Assembly (NCBI RefSeq): GCF_000801105.2
Contig: NC_079514.1
Span: 21,306,293 to 21,370,292 of the forward strand
DNA: 64,000 nucleotides
Source of the DNA: Raphanus sativus
Lineage: Eukaryota; Streptophyta; Magnoliopsida; Brassicales; Brassicaceae
Reading direction: 5' to 3'
Position 1 is the stretch's first letter; each line of letters starts with the position of its first letter. Positions 21,844 through 32,606 of this stretch are shown here, in pieces. The notes beneath the pieces are model-generated. The model made no database searches. It was not told the origin of the DNA and worked only from the letters and a program-made list of their open reading frames with translations. The translations under genes were made by a program, and so were the position numbers.

Positions 21844-23394
21844 TGATACAGCCTGGAAATCAGACTATAAGACTTGATGAACTTAGGTTCAACCTGAAAA
21901 CAAAGAAGATAGATTTTTATGAGTTTTATGAGTTTTTATGAAACAAAACAGAAACAAATGCAAGATGAATGAGATGCTGATTATAATGATAAATATATGA
22001 ATAATAAAAAGAAAGGATAGGATGGTATTAGGCTGCTGGATGTGTATCACTCTCAGGCTAATCAGTTGATGATTGAAGTGGATTGAGATGGTGCTTTGCT
22101 TGCTGGTTGTGTAACTCTCTCAAGCTTGGCAAATGAATGGGATGGAAGGAAGGATGGATTGAGGACGCCACAAGACACTATGGAAAGGAGTCTTGATAAG
22201 TCAAGGTGCTCTGGAGCTGCTTCTCACAAACTCTAAAGACTTGAAACAATAGTTTTAAGAAAACTAGAAAACTAAATAATTCATATTACTTTCAAAGATG
22301 GGTGATTTTTACAAAGACAACTACTGAGCTTATATAGGCTCGACCTTGGGACATTCTAACAGTATAAAATTGACTAAAGGAAAGAAATAACCTTGAAATA
22401 AAAGTCTTGGAAGCAAAGGCTTTGATGGCTCCATGAAACTAGCCTTTGAAAAGAGATGATCTTGTATCTTGATATCTTCTTGAACCTGGATGGTTTAAGG
22501 GGATAAGTGAGTTTCCTTGGAATCTTCTTTACTGTCTGGAATGAGCTGATGTCGTGCCTGATCTGAAGAGAAAAGAGCTGTTGGAGCTTTATTGCAAGAA
22601 TCTCCAAATAAGGCAGTTTGATGTAAGTGTGGATCCTCCTGATCCAATGGCGGCTTGTGCATGGTAGGAACTTGTAGAACTCTTCTTGGACACATATAAT
22701 GTCTCCTGGACGTCCTGGTTTAGTCCTGATGTCTTCTGGTCGGATTGGAATTGGTTGGAAATGATTAAACCGAAAGATTGTCCAATCTTTCCATAAATAG
22801 CTCCAGTTTGATTTAAGTGAGTCTTCATTGAACCAACTGATCTCCTGGGTTCTGGTGTAGCTAAGGACTTCTGGAATACCTCTTGATTGGTTGGAATGAT
22901 CTCCTGGACGCCAATGTCTGGTTTGAAGCTGATTGAATCGGTTAGCTTCCAATTGAGGCAAGTGTAGAACTGGTTTGACCGGTTTTGGCATATTGGGCAT
23001 AACTCCTGATTTCGGTGGCAATTTCTCCTGATATTGGGCTTTCTGGAAAGATGAGAGATCTCTCTTGAATCCTATGATTGACTTTTGTTCAGGCCGCTTT
23101 TTCATTGGGCTTGAATCTCCTTCAAAAGTCGGGTACCCGCAGATGGATGGGCTGGGGAACCTCTGGTTTGTAAAATTCATAACTTCTTCCTCCGTGAAGA
23201 TTTTATTGTAATTCCAAGTCTCAGTGAATCCTTGATGCATTGGGCTTCTAGTAGAAGTGGATTCATGACAAAAGACTTTCTGGTTGTTGAGATATTCGCC
23301 TGGCACTGGACCTCTGTCGCTGGTACCTCCAAAGTGGCCGGTTTGGACAGGTTGGTTGACCTCTGGTTCGACCACTGGTTTGATGACCGCATCA
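21844..23394 (-). repeat. G 3' LTR, 1551 bp
   Basis: Outer ends TGATACAG (plus strand left) and GACCGCATCA (right), so the LTR reads TGATGCGG...CTGTATCA. TATATAAG on the minus strand at 22329-22336. A 480-codon minus frame (23816-22374) runs from the interior through most of the LTR; its LTR part (from LIKPVVEPEVNQPV on) is repeated in the other LTR. Confidence 0.85.
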
Positions 23395-23412
23395 TTCCAT
23401 CCCCCTTGTGAA
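23395..23412 (-). other. Polypurine tract, element G
   Basis: Minus-strand sequence CACAAGGGGGATGGAA directly precedes the TGATGCGG start of the 3' LTR. Confidence 0.75.
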
Positions 23413-23867
23413 GGTTTTGACCTCAAAACTGGATAACCTGATACACCATAATAGAGCAAGTCAGGTTTCATTCTCTTTTGGGAGTTTGGAACCTTACCTT
23501 GATACAATTTTGGTTTGGTAATTGGTTGTGCATCTGGTGGTTCTTGTTTAAAAAGATGGGAAATGATCACGCCTCTGGCCTGGAAATTGTCATTTCTTCT
23601 CTTCTGGAGCTGATGGTTCTCCACACTTTTGGAGTTGATGGTCCTGACCATCTTTGGGACTGATTCTCCAAGCAATAAAAGAGTTTCCGGTGGGATACCT
23701 TTAAAGCTTTCTTCTTTGCAACCTGAAAAATTCTCAACATTCTGGGCAAAAATCAAATGAATTATATCTGATATAGGAGTTTCATAAACAGAATGTGATA
23801 TGGTCGAATTTTTCATACGTGCATCAGCATGATGAAGAATTAAATTCTTCTTTGGGCAGCTTTGGAT

Positions 23868-25944
23868 TTATGGCTGTCTTTCTTGCACCTTTTTACCTAG
23901 GCTGATATGATCATCTTCTGGTCTTATTCCTGGATCAAAACTCTCATGCAAAGACAAGTGAGTCATATCTAAATAATCAAGTGTCATAAATGTTTTAAAA
24001 TCAGAGAAACTTCCCTTGCTGAATTTGAATGGTACTAGTTCAGCATCACTTTTATGGACAGCATCTATTGACAACATGGTTAAGGCTTCTTCTTGTAAGA
24101 TTTTATCACGAATTGGATGGCCTTTTTCTTTGCTTATACCTGGGTCAAAACATCTTGGCAAAGACAAGTATATTATACCAAAGTAAATGAATTTATAAAC
24201 TGATGAAAACAAAGAACAAAGAACCTTACTTTCAGCTGTGGCAGCAAGAAATTTTATTTATTTGTTTGGCTTGCTCTCACGTTGGTCTCCTGTACATATT
24301 TCACTTTTCCTTGGACACGACAAGTGCATTAATCTTATCATGGGAATAGTAATAGCATTCTGAACTATAGTGAAATTTACCTCAGGTTTTGGCACTTGAA
24401 CAATTCTTTGTTCAGATTTTGGTTTCCACTTGTGGTGTGGATTTTGATTGAGCTCATGGTCTGGCTCGGCCCTTGGCACTTCAGTAAGCATAGAGCTCTC
24501 ATCTGGTATCCTTGTACCAAGAATATAAAAATTTAAACCAGTATCTAAGGGTGATATTAAACACTTACCTTGGTTTGATACTTTGATTACTGGTTTTGCT
24601 TCTTTAAGCAACAAATCATTTCTTCCAGCCTCACTTATGGCTTCCTCCTCTTTAGCCAAGCTATGCTGGTAGACTAGGTCTTCTCTTTTGAAACCATGCT
24701 CCTTAATTCCTGATACAATACCTTTTGACAAAGACAAGTGCATCATACAAGAATTTGGAACCAACAAATCAGATTGAATAAAACTATCACTCATTTTAAA
24801 CAATTCAGTTTTAGTTTCTAGTGATGTTTCCTTCAATACTTGTTTAGTTGGACAAGCTTCAACAAGGTGTCCTATTTTATGACATTTAAAACATGTCTGA
24901 TCTTTCAAAATTTTAAAATCAGAAGACTTACCTTGGGTTGATGCCTCTTCTTTCTTTTGGTTTGGAATCTCCTTGTTCTTTAGATTTAAATCATGGACAA
25001 CTTTTGATTCCAACAAGGATGTGGAGGCCGTGTGTCTCTGGACCTCAAGACCTGTCTTAATATCCTTGGACAAAGACAAGTGACTCATACCAGTGGGAGA
25101 TGATTCATAAACAAATTTATCAAGTATAGGACTTACCTTGGCCTTTTCTTGAAAAATTGGTTTGTCTGATTTTTCTTTGGGTCTGGCCAATGTGTCTTGG
25201 CTGACAAACTTCTTCTTCTCCATGGTCTTTGGGATGTCACTTTTCTGGTCTAAGCATTGGACAATGGCGTGCCTCTGGTTTGGTTGCAAGTTGGCTTGCT
25301 GAGACCAGCCTCTCTTACTCTCTTGTGTAACAACTTTTCTAGCTTCTTTAGAACAATGAGTTAGGTACCTCCTTGGATAAAGTTCCTTGATTTCAGGACT
25401 TGTAAAATCTGGTGCAAACTCATGTCTCATGGCTTCCTTAAGAGCTCTCCACGTTTTGATAGTTGGCTCCTTGTAAAACCTCCTATCATCTTCTTCTTGT
25501 ACCCACCATTTGAAGGCTTCTTCTTTAAGTTGATTAATGGCATAGGTTAGCCTTTCTTCTTTCAAGATGTTGTTGTAGTGAAACCATTCATCAAGGTTCC
25601 TCTCCCATCTAAGATAACCTCTTTTTCCTGAAAATTTAAAGAGTTTAATTTTATCAGCAAAAGAGTTATAATCAAACCGAGAATTAACAACATGATGGTT
25701 GTGGGTTTTAGAAATTGGAGTTTGATTGATCCTTAGAAGGATCTGGTGGCTTGGGCTCGACATAGACAGCCTCTGGTGCATCTCCAAATCTTCTTTTTCC
25801 TGGTTGTGGACGTTGGCCTTGTGCCTTGGTTCCTTTCTCCATCTGAGCAATCTGCTTTTTGAGCTTTTGTAAAGCTGCAACTTGCTGGCTCAGTGTGGCC
25901 TCCATAGTTTGGCCTGGTTCTTTCAATCCCATTTCTTCCTGCAA
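23868..25944 (-). pseudogene. G Gag with CCHC knuckle and HLSL repeats
   Basis: The N-terminus (25944 to 25708, MGLKEPGQTMEATLSQQ...) holds a short coiled coil and shifts frame near 25715 into the main frame (to 24258). That frame contains the Retrotrans_gag core: LFKFSGKRGYLRWERNLDEW, LKEEAFKWWVQEEDD and WRALKEAMRHEF. One zinc knuckle, CFKCHKIGHLVEAC, is at 24893-24852. The C-terminal half has a repeated unit ending in M-HLSL-K (25090, 24748, 24334, 24178, 23968). After the stop at 24258 a second frame (24212-23868) carries the last two units, so a shift or stop has split it. Gag would assemble particles; all other functions must come in trans. Confidence 0.75.
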
Positions 25945-26635
25945 ACAATCTCAAAGATCAAGTGAAGAATACGAAAATCTGATTGAACCAAAATAAACCC
26001 AATGCAATAATGAAACTTAAACTAAACCGAGAAATATGTAAATATGAGCCAAAATGAAATCAACTATGCAAAAAATATTTTTATTTTGGTTTTCTGGATG
26101 CAAATCTCGAAATGAAACAATGATAAATGACAATAACCAGGATGATTTTTTTGAATTTTCAGATTTTATTTGCAATGCAAAAAGAAGAGGAAACAACTTA
26201 AATGCAGATTTTTTTGACTTTTTAAAATGGAAACAAATAGCTAAATAAATGCAAAAACCTTTTTATTTTCTTTTTATGAATGCAAATATCAAAAATGATG
26301 AAACAAAAATGATATGACGAAATTAAAAGATATGCTTTTTTAAAAAAACTTTTCAATGCACCAATCAAAAATGCAAAATGCAGATTTTTTTTTTAGAAAC
26401 GAATGCACAAAATCTAAAAAAATGGCAAGTGGAGCTGGGCAATGAATGCAAACACAATATGAGATTTCTTTTCAAAATTTTCGTGAATCAAATGCATGAA
26501 ACTTCTTCTCTTTTGTTTTTCTTTTCTTAAGAACAAGAACAATGCAACAACTTTTTTTTTTTTGATTTAAGATGAAAACAAATGCAAGCAAATATGAAAT
26601 TCAAGGATATATATCACCTTGAGTCAGGAGCTTGG
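25945..26635 (-). other. G leader, A/T-rich
   Basis: Between primer site and gag. Very A/T-rich with repeated AATGCAAA-like phrases (26050-26600). The small plus-strand ORF 26054-26248 has no support. Confidence 0.6.
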
Positions 26636-26647
26636 GCTCTGATACCA
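26636..26647 (-). other. Primer binding site, element G
   Basis: GCTCTGATACCA on plus (TGGTATCAGAGC on minus), two bases from the LTR end at 26650. Initiator-Met tRNA type. Confidence 0.85.
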
Positions 26648-26649
26648 AA

Positions 26650-28878
26650 TGATACAACCTGGAAATCAGACTATAAGATTTGATGAACTGAGGTTCAACC
26701 TGAAAACAAAGAAGATAGATTTTTATGAGTTTTATGAGTTTTTATGAAACAAAACAGAAACAAATGCAAGATGAATGAGATGCTGATTATAATGATAAAT
26801 ATATGAATAATTAAAAGAAAGGATAGGATGGTATTAGGCTGCTGGATGTGTATCACTCTCAGCCTAATCAATTGATGATTGAAGTGGATTGAGATGGTGC
26901 TTTGCTTGCTGGTTGTGTAACTCTCTCAAGCTTGGCAAATGAATGGGATGGAAGGAAGGATGGATTGAGGATGCCACAAGACACTATGGAAAGGAGTCTT
27001 GATAAGTCAAGGTGCTCTGGAGCTGCTTCTCACAAACTCTAAAGACTTGAAACAATAGTTTTAAGAAAACTAGAAAACGGAATAATTCATATTACTTTCA
27101 AAGATGGGTGATTTTTACAAAGACAACTACTGAGCTTATATAGGCTCGACCTTGGGACATTCTAACAGTCTAAAATTGACTAAAGGAAAGAAATAAACTT
27201 GAAATAAAAGTCTTGGAAGCAAAGGCTTTGATGGCTCCATGAAACTAGCCTTTAGCTTGATTTGTGGCCTTTGAAAAGAGATGATCTTGTATCTTGATAT
27301 CTCCTTGAACCTGGATGGTTTAAGGGATAAGTGAACTTCTTGGGAATCTTCTTTACTGTCTGGAATGAGCTGATGTCGTGCCTGATCTGAAGAGAAAAGA
27401 GCTCCTGGAGCTTTATTGCAAGAATCTCCAAAAAAGGCAGTTTGATGTAAGTGTGGATCCTCCTGATCCAATGGGGGCTGGTGCATGGTAGGAACTTGTA
27501 GAACTCTTCTTGGACACATATAATGTCTCCTGGACGTCCTGGTTTAGTCCTGATGTCTTCTGGTCGGATTGGAATTGGTTGGAAACCTTGTTCTAAAAAT
27601 CGCTCGCCTAGACGATAAATCGGCCGAGAACTCGTAAAACGGTTGGTCACCGTGGCGAGTTGAGATGATTCGGTTGCTTTGTACAGTAATCCGAGTTAAG
27701 ACCGCGGAGAACGTGGTTTAGTGAACGCAGCCGATTTTTATTTTGAAGCGCGTAGCCCAAAATTATCTTATTTGCTATCACCCAATCCCAAATACTATAC
27801 TCAGTGAATCACCGGAGCTTTACGTTGACAGTTCGATGCAAAAAAATTATAACAATGAACAAACTGAAAAACACAGGCAGAGATAGATTTCAAGTTTCAG
27901 AACTCGTGAAGAAGAAGATAAAGTCATATTTACAGTTATACTCTTTTACTGAAAAACAATTAAAAATAAACAAAAGTGGCACAATTGAGCATCAAAGTCA
28001 CGACAATGACGTCAAAACAGCACATCGACCACTACACCACTTTAACATTTTTTTTTGGTCAAACACTACCTTAACATTATAAGTTTTTCTTAACTATACA
28101 AAATATATAACTTATATTTTAATTAAAAAGCTATAAAAAAAATCCACGATTACTCCCCGATTTAATTCCGATTTTTTGTTAAATCGCTAGGCCCGGACCA
28201 GCCGCACGCGTAACGCCTAGCGCGTTTTAAAACAAGGGTTGGAAATGATCAAACCGAAAGATTGTCCAATCTTTCCATAAATAGCTCCGGTTTGATTTAA
28301 GCGAGTCTTCATTGAACCAACTGATCTCCTGGATTCTGGTGTAGCTAAGGAATTCTGGAATACCTCCTGATTGGTTGGAATGATCTCCTGGACGCCAATG
28401 TCTGGTTTGAAGCTGATTGAACCGGTTAGCTTCCAATTGAGGCAAGTGTAGAACTGGTTTGACCGGTTTTGGCATATTGGGCATAACTCCTGATTTCGGT
28501 GGCAATTTCTCCTGATATTGGGCTTTCTGGAAATATGAGAGATCCCTATTGAATCCTATGATTGGCTTTGGTTCAGGCTGCTTCTTCATTGGGCTTGAAT
28601 CGCCTTCAAAAGTCGGGTACCCGCAGATGGATGGGCTGGGGAACCTCCGGTTTGTAAAATTCATAACTTCTTCCTCCGTGAAGCTTTTCTTGTAATTCCA
28701 ACTCTCAGTGAATTCTTGATGAGTTAGCCTTCTAGGAGAATTGGATTCATGATAAAAGACCTTCTGGTTGTTTAGATATTTGCTTGTGACTGGACCTCTG
28801 TCGCTGGTACCTCCAAAGTTGCCGGTTTGGACAGGTTGGTTGACCTCTGGTTCGACCACTGGTTTGATGACCGCATCA
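26650..28878 (-). repeat. G 5' LTR, 2229 bp including a 652-bp insertion
   Basis: Matches 21844-23394 throughout except for the insertion 27586-28237 and its 8-bp target duplication. TATATAAG on minus at 27135-27142. Right end GACCGCATCA|ATGTG. Confidence 0.85.
27586..28237. mobile_element. 652-bp TIR element (hAT-like MITE) with TSD GTTGGAAA
   Basis: Ends CCTTGTTCTAAAA and TTTTAAAACAAGG are inverted repeats (one mismatch). The flanks GTTGGAAA at 27578-27585 and 28238-28245 are identical, and the uninterrupted LTR copy has this octamer once. An 8-bp duplication fits hAT. Both subterminal regions contain C/G-rich phrases related to CGCCTAG. No transposase is encoded; the 92-codon plus frame 27804-28082 is unsupported. 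Confidence 0.75.
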
Positions 28879-28883
28879 ATGTG

Positions 28884-30777
28884 CATCGGTCGTTTTGCTG
28901 GGCGTTATGTCGGTCGATCCAGTGTTAACTGTGTTGATCGATTCTGAAGGTTGTCCTTGGTACTGTATAGCATGTATCTCAGTCTTCAGCTGTCGAGTAG
29001 CTCTGCATAGGTTGTTTACTCGTTCGTTGACAGTGTCGTCAAAGTCATCACTTCTTCCGTTGAGTCTCTCCTAAATAGAATTCATAGCTTCGTATAGCTC
29101 ATGCTTGATCTGATCAACTTTTGCTGCTGTGCATGCTCTCTTTGCTGGTGGTGGCTCGATGTCGATCGATATGGGTCTAGGCCTGTCGATCGATATGGGT
29201 CTAGGCCTGTCGATCGATGTCACGTTTCTGTCACGAAGACCAAGATGATCTTGAACTATGCCAATGTCTTGTTGTAACTCGTTCAGCTGTTGTTACAATG
29301 TATCCAGGTATCGCATGATAGGTGAACTTAAATGATTTTGCCTTTCCTCGTATGATTTCATCCTATCCTCCATTGCTGTGAACCTTGTGTCGATCGATGG
29401 TGAAGAGTTTGTGTCGATCGACGGAACAGTAGCATTCTGAGCCTGACCTTTCTCGCGAATTGATGCCAACTCTTTCTGTAGCAGATCAATCCCTTGCTTA
29501 ACCATTCGACATTGTTGTTGAGAGGGCTGTAGACGTCTCCAATCCGTGTATTAATGTAAGCAATCTCCTATTCATTTCTTTTAGGTGATGAACATTCTAG
29601 TTGGTCCTTGGATGTAGTCTTGCCGATGTCGATCGATGGTGCAGGTGCTGTGTCAATCCATACAGGTGGAGTAGCTTCCTTCTCAAGCATGGTTCTAATG
29701 CTCTCAATCTCCATTCTTAGCACTGCCATTTCACTTTGGAGAGCTTCATAGCTGCTATCCAAAGGTTGGAAAGTATCTTCCACCAATGTGTGAAAGTCTG
29801 CCTCAAGGTCTGCCTGAGCTCTCCATACATCAGTCACCATATCATCTATCTCCTCTCTACTGTAGGGTACTGGTGGTGGTATGTATGCATGGTAAGGGCG
29901 TGTGTGTTCTGGAAGGCGTAAGCAACCCCTGTGAAAAAAAGATGCTCTCTCCAGGATTCTCCTTATGTGCTCCTTGGTAACATGGATGATTTCACCATCA
30001 ACTCCTCTAGCATGTCCAAACTCATCTCTGTGGACACCAAATTTGAATCTTCTGGATCCGTTGGAATCAAAGACACGTCGTCCAAAATCCAAACGTCTGT
30101 CGGGCGATCTGACTCTTGCTCTGTCGATCGATCTGGGTAACTCGCCGTCGATCGATGGTGATGAAATGATATCGATCGATGGTGAACTCCTGGATTGACC
30201 GAAACTTTGAGGAACTGTATCCTCTCTCATGGTGACGTGGTGGTTGTCTTGGATGTGAGCTAGGATGTCGGGATTGCCACGTTGCTGTGTGAACATGTTT
30301 TCTGGTCCATTGGCAACTTGAAGGATGTCTGCTATGTCTTCTCTGGTTATGTGCAGAACTCTTCCATCCATTGCTCTTGCAAAGCCATCTGTGTTCCTGA
30401 AAATACCAAATTCATCAGGTGTTAGTGAAACATTCCTGATATCATATGGATCATGAAATCGAGATTGAGCTCTGGTAAGGGCATCGATCGATGGTGCAGT
30501 GATGGTGGCGATCGATGGTGATCGTCTAGCTGCAGGGTTGGATCGATTGTTCTTGGTGTTGCAGTCATCCATAGTTATGTTGCTAGTTGCTGGAAGCTGC
30601 TGGGTAAAAGTTGTTGAAGTTTGAAATTTCGTGGCTGGTGTTGACAACCTTATATACCCATCTGTTGCCCTAATCGGTGAAATTCTGATTTTGTCCTTTA
30701 AGTTGTCTGGGTCAATATCGATCGATGTGATGCTGGCGATGTCGATCGATGGACGATGTCGTTTTGCTGGATGAAGA
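28884..30777 (-). mobile_element. S2 fragment, right part (minus)
   Basis: Continues the S2 fragment after G: reverse complement of the S3 region ~43490-45370. It breaks off at 30777 inside the tail coding region, where T1 gag begins. No LTR, primer site, gag or protease part is left. Confidence 0.8.
29293..30647 (-). pseudogene. S2 tail ORF (359 + 70 codons)
   Basis: Frame 30647 to 29568 is free of the stops present in S1 and S3, so it shows the ancestral tail best. It has Ser-Ile-Asp motifs and then two copies of a ~35-residue domain (DEFGIFRNTDGFARAMDG... and FGVHRDEFGHARGVDGEI...), followed by LPEHTRPYHAY, a helical segment (VTDVWRAQADLEADFHTLVEDTF) and KTTSKDQLECSSPKR. A stop at 29568 is followed by a 70-codon piece (29505-29293) of the coiled coil. 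Function unknown. Confidence 0.65.
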
Positions 30778-32546
30778 TCTCAAACCCGGCTCTAGCTGCC
30801 TATCTAGAAAGAGTGGTTTCCGAAAGGTTCGGCACCATTCAATCTATGGTAGAAAGGGTTCAAGGGGTAGCTCCCCCTATCCGGAGGAGCAATCCAGTGT
30901 CCTATTCCGATACACCTTTCGTGGAAGAGATTGCTTCGGTAGAGATGCCACGCAAGTTTTCCTTCCCGGGCATAAAGATGTATGAAGGTACATGAGATCC
31001 CGACAATCACGTGGCTCAATACAAGCAATGCCTGCTAGCCGTAGCAATCCCCCGGGAGGCACAAGAAGCTACCATGTGCAAGGGATTCGGGTCAACCTTG
31101 ACCGGTCCAGCTCTTCAATGGTACATCAATCTCCCTACCAAGTCAATCAGGTCCTTTGCAGCCCTTAGCGACAAGTTTGTGGAGCAATTCGCTAGTAGCC
31201 GCAACCTAGAGAAAAAATCAGATGATCTCTATAAAGTCCTCCAGTATAGGAACGAACCCCTGCGTTCTTACATAGCACGCTTCAACCAAGAGAAGGTGGC
31301 TATTCTCGAATGCAACGCTGATACGGCTATCTCAGCCTTTAAGCGGGGCCTGCTCCCGGAGGGAGATCTCTACAAGGAGCTGACCAAATACAAGTGCATG
31401 ACTATGGAAGATGTATTGTCTAGTGCTTGGGCTCAAGTAAGGTGGGAGTAAGATGTAGGAAGTAGGGCCAAGGCCTACCCGAAGCATGATCAGAAGTCCT
31501 CAAAGCCAACTAGGAACGAACGCGATGAGTCCTTTCATCCCAAATCAGCTAGGGAGACTAGCAATCCAGGCAGGGGCAGATATCAAAATCGTCCTTTGCC
31601 TAGATCCGAAGGAATGATGGTTTCCACATGGCCCGATATCTCTCATCTTGCGATAACAAAGCCGGAGCTGATCGGAGTCCTACAACAAATGGGTCCTCAA
31701 GTCAAGTGGCCTCCTAAGATGAAGGCCTCGAAGGTTAACCGAAACCCCAAGCGATGGTGCGAGTTCCATAGTGATCATGGCCACACTACAGAGGATTGTA
31801 TAGCCCTGAAGATAGAAGTCGCCGAGCTTCTAAAGAAAGGCCACCTGAGAGAGTTCCTCTCGGATAAGGCCAAGAACCTTCTAAATAAAGAAGGTCCTGG
31901 TCTTCCTACCGAAGCGGCTCCCGCGTTGCCACAACAACAAGACCGGGTGATCCATGTCATCTCAGGCAGATCAGAAGTAAGCGGAATCAGCAGTGCTGCT
32001 GCCAAGAGAAGCACTCGCAACGCCAGAAACAGTCAAGAAGCCGAGGGTCCTAAGCGCTTACTCCTAGGAACAGATGAGATCAGCTTCACCGCAAGGGAGC
32101 AGGAGAGGGTCCTAGCTCCTCACCACGACTCCCTTGTTATTTCACTTACCATAGCGAACTGCTTGGTCAAGCGAATACTGGTGGACAATGGGAGATCTAG
32201 TAACATTATCTTCCACTCAGCCTACGCCAATCTAGGGTTAGAACCTAAGGCCCTAACGAGAAAAGCGACCCCTCTTGTAGGCTTCAGCGGAGAAGTAAAG
32301 CAAACCTTAGGAGAGGTCCTTCTCCCAGTATACGCCGAGGGGATAAACCAGGCCACGAAGTTCCTAGTCGTCGACTGCCTTTCATCGTATAACGTGATAC
32401 TAGGAAGGCCTTGGATCCACGACATGGGAGCCGTACCTTCGACTCTGCATCAACTGGTTAAATTTCCAACTCCCCGGGGCATTAAGGCGGTCAAGGGAGA
32501 TCAGGAAAATGCCAGGTCTTGCTACCAGACTACCCTGAAGGGATAG
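30778..32546 (+). pseudogene. T1 gag and protease region
   Basis: One frame with in-frame stops TGA 30993-30995 and TAA 31449-31451, ending at TAG 32544-32546. The Gag core is clear: FPGIKMYEGT, then DPDNHVAQYKQ, LTGPALQWYINLPTKSIRSF and CNADTAISAFKRGL. A knuckle-like [14 protein letters not shown] (~31769-31810) is the Tat-type CX2H variant. The retropepsin follows ([18 protein letters not shown]): the active site reads DNG in place of DTG/DSG. Then comes [22 protein letters not shown], the usual protease end. The 5' part of gag is missing at 30778. Confidence 0.8.
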
Positions 32547-32606
32547 ACCCAGGTATTATAGCAATTACAGAAGAAGCTTCCGGTCCCGCATACCAAAGAA
32601 CCGGAA

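Larger units (their letters stand above)
21844..28878 (-). mobile_element. Element G: gag-only LTR element with TSD ATGTG
   Basis: Minus-strand order: 5' LTR 28878-26650, primer site 26647-26636, gag 25944-23868, polypurine tract just right of 23394, 3' LTR 23394-21844. Flanked by ATGTG at 21839-21843 and 28879-28883; removing the element rejoins S2 exactly. The 3.3-kb interior encodes Gag only, so it is a terminal-repeat element with a gag but no protease, RT or integrase. The 5' LTR carries a 652-bp DNA transposon. Confidence 0.85.

Noticed and set aside
22374..23816. 480-codon ORF considered as an independent host gene
   Set aside because: Most of it lies in the LTR of element G and is repeated in the other LTR; reported as a finding instead.
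26054..26248. 64-codon plus ORF in the G leader
   Set aside because: Lies in A/T-rich leader DNA with no codon or domain support.
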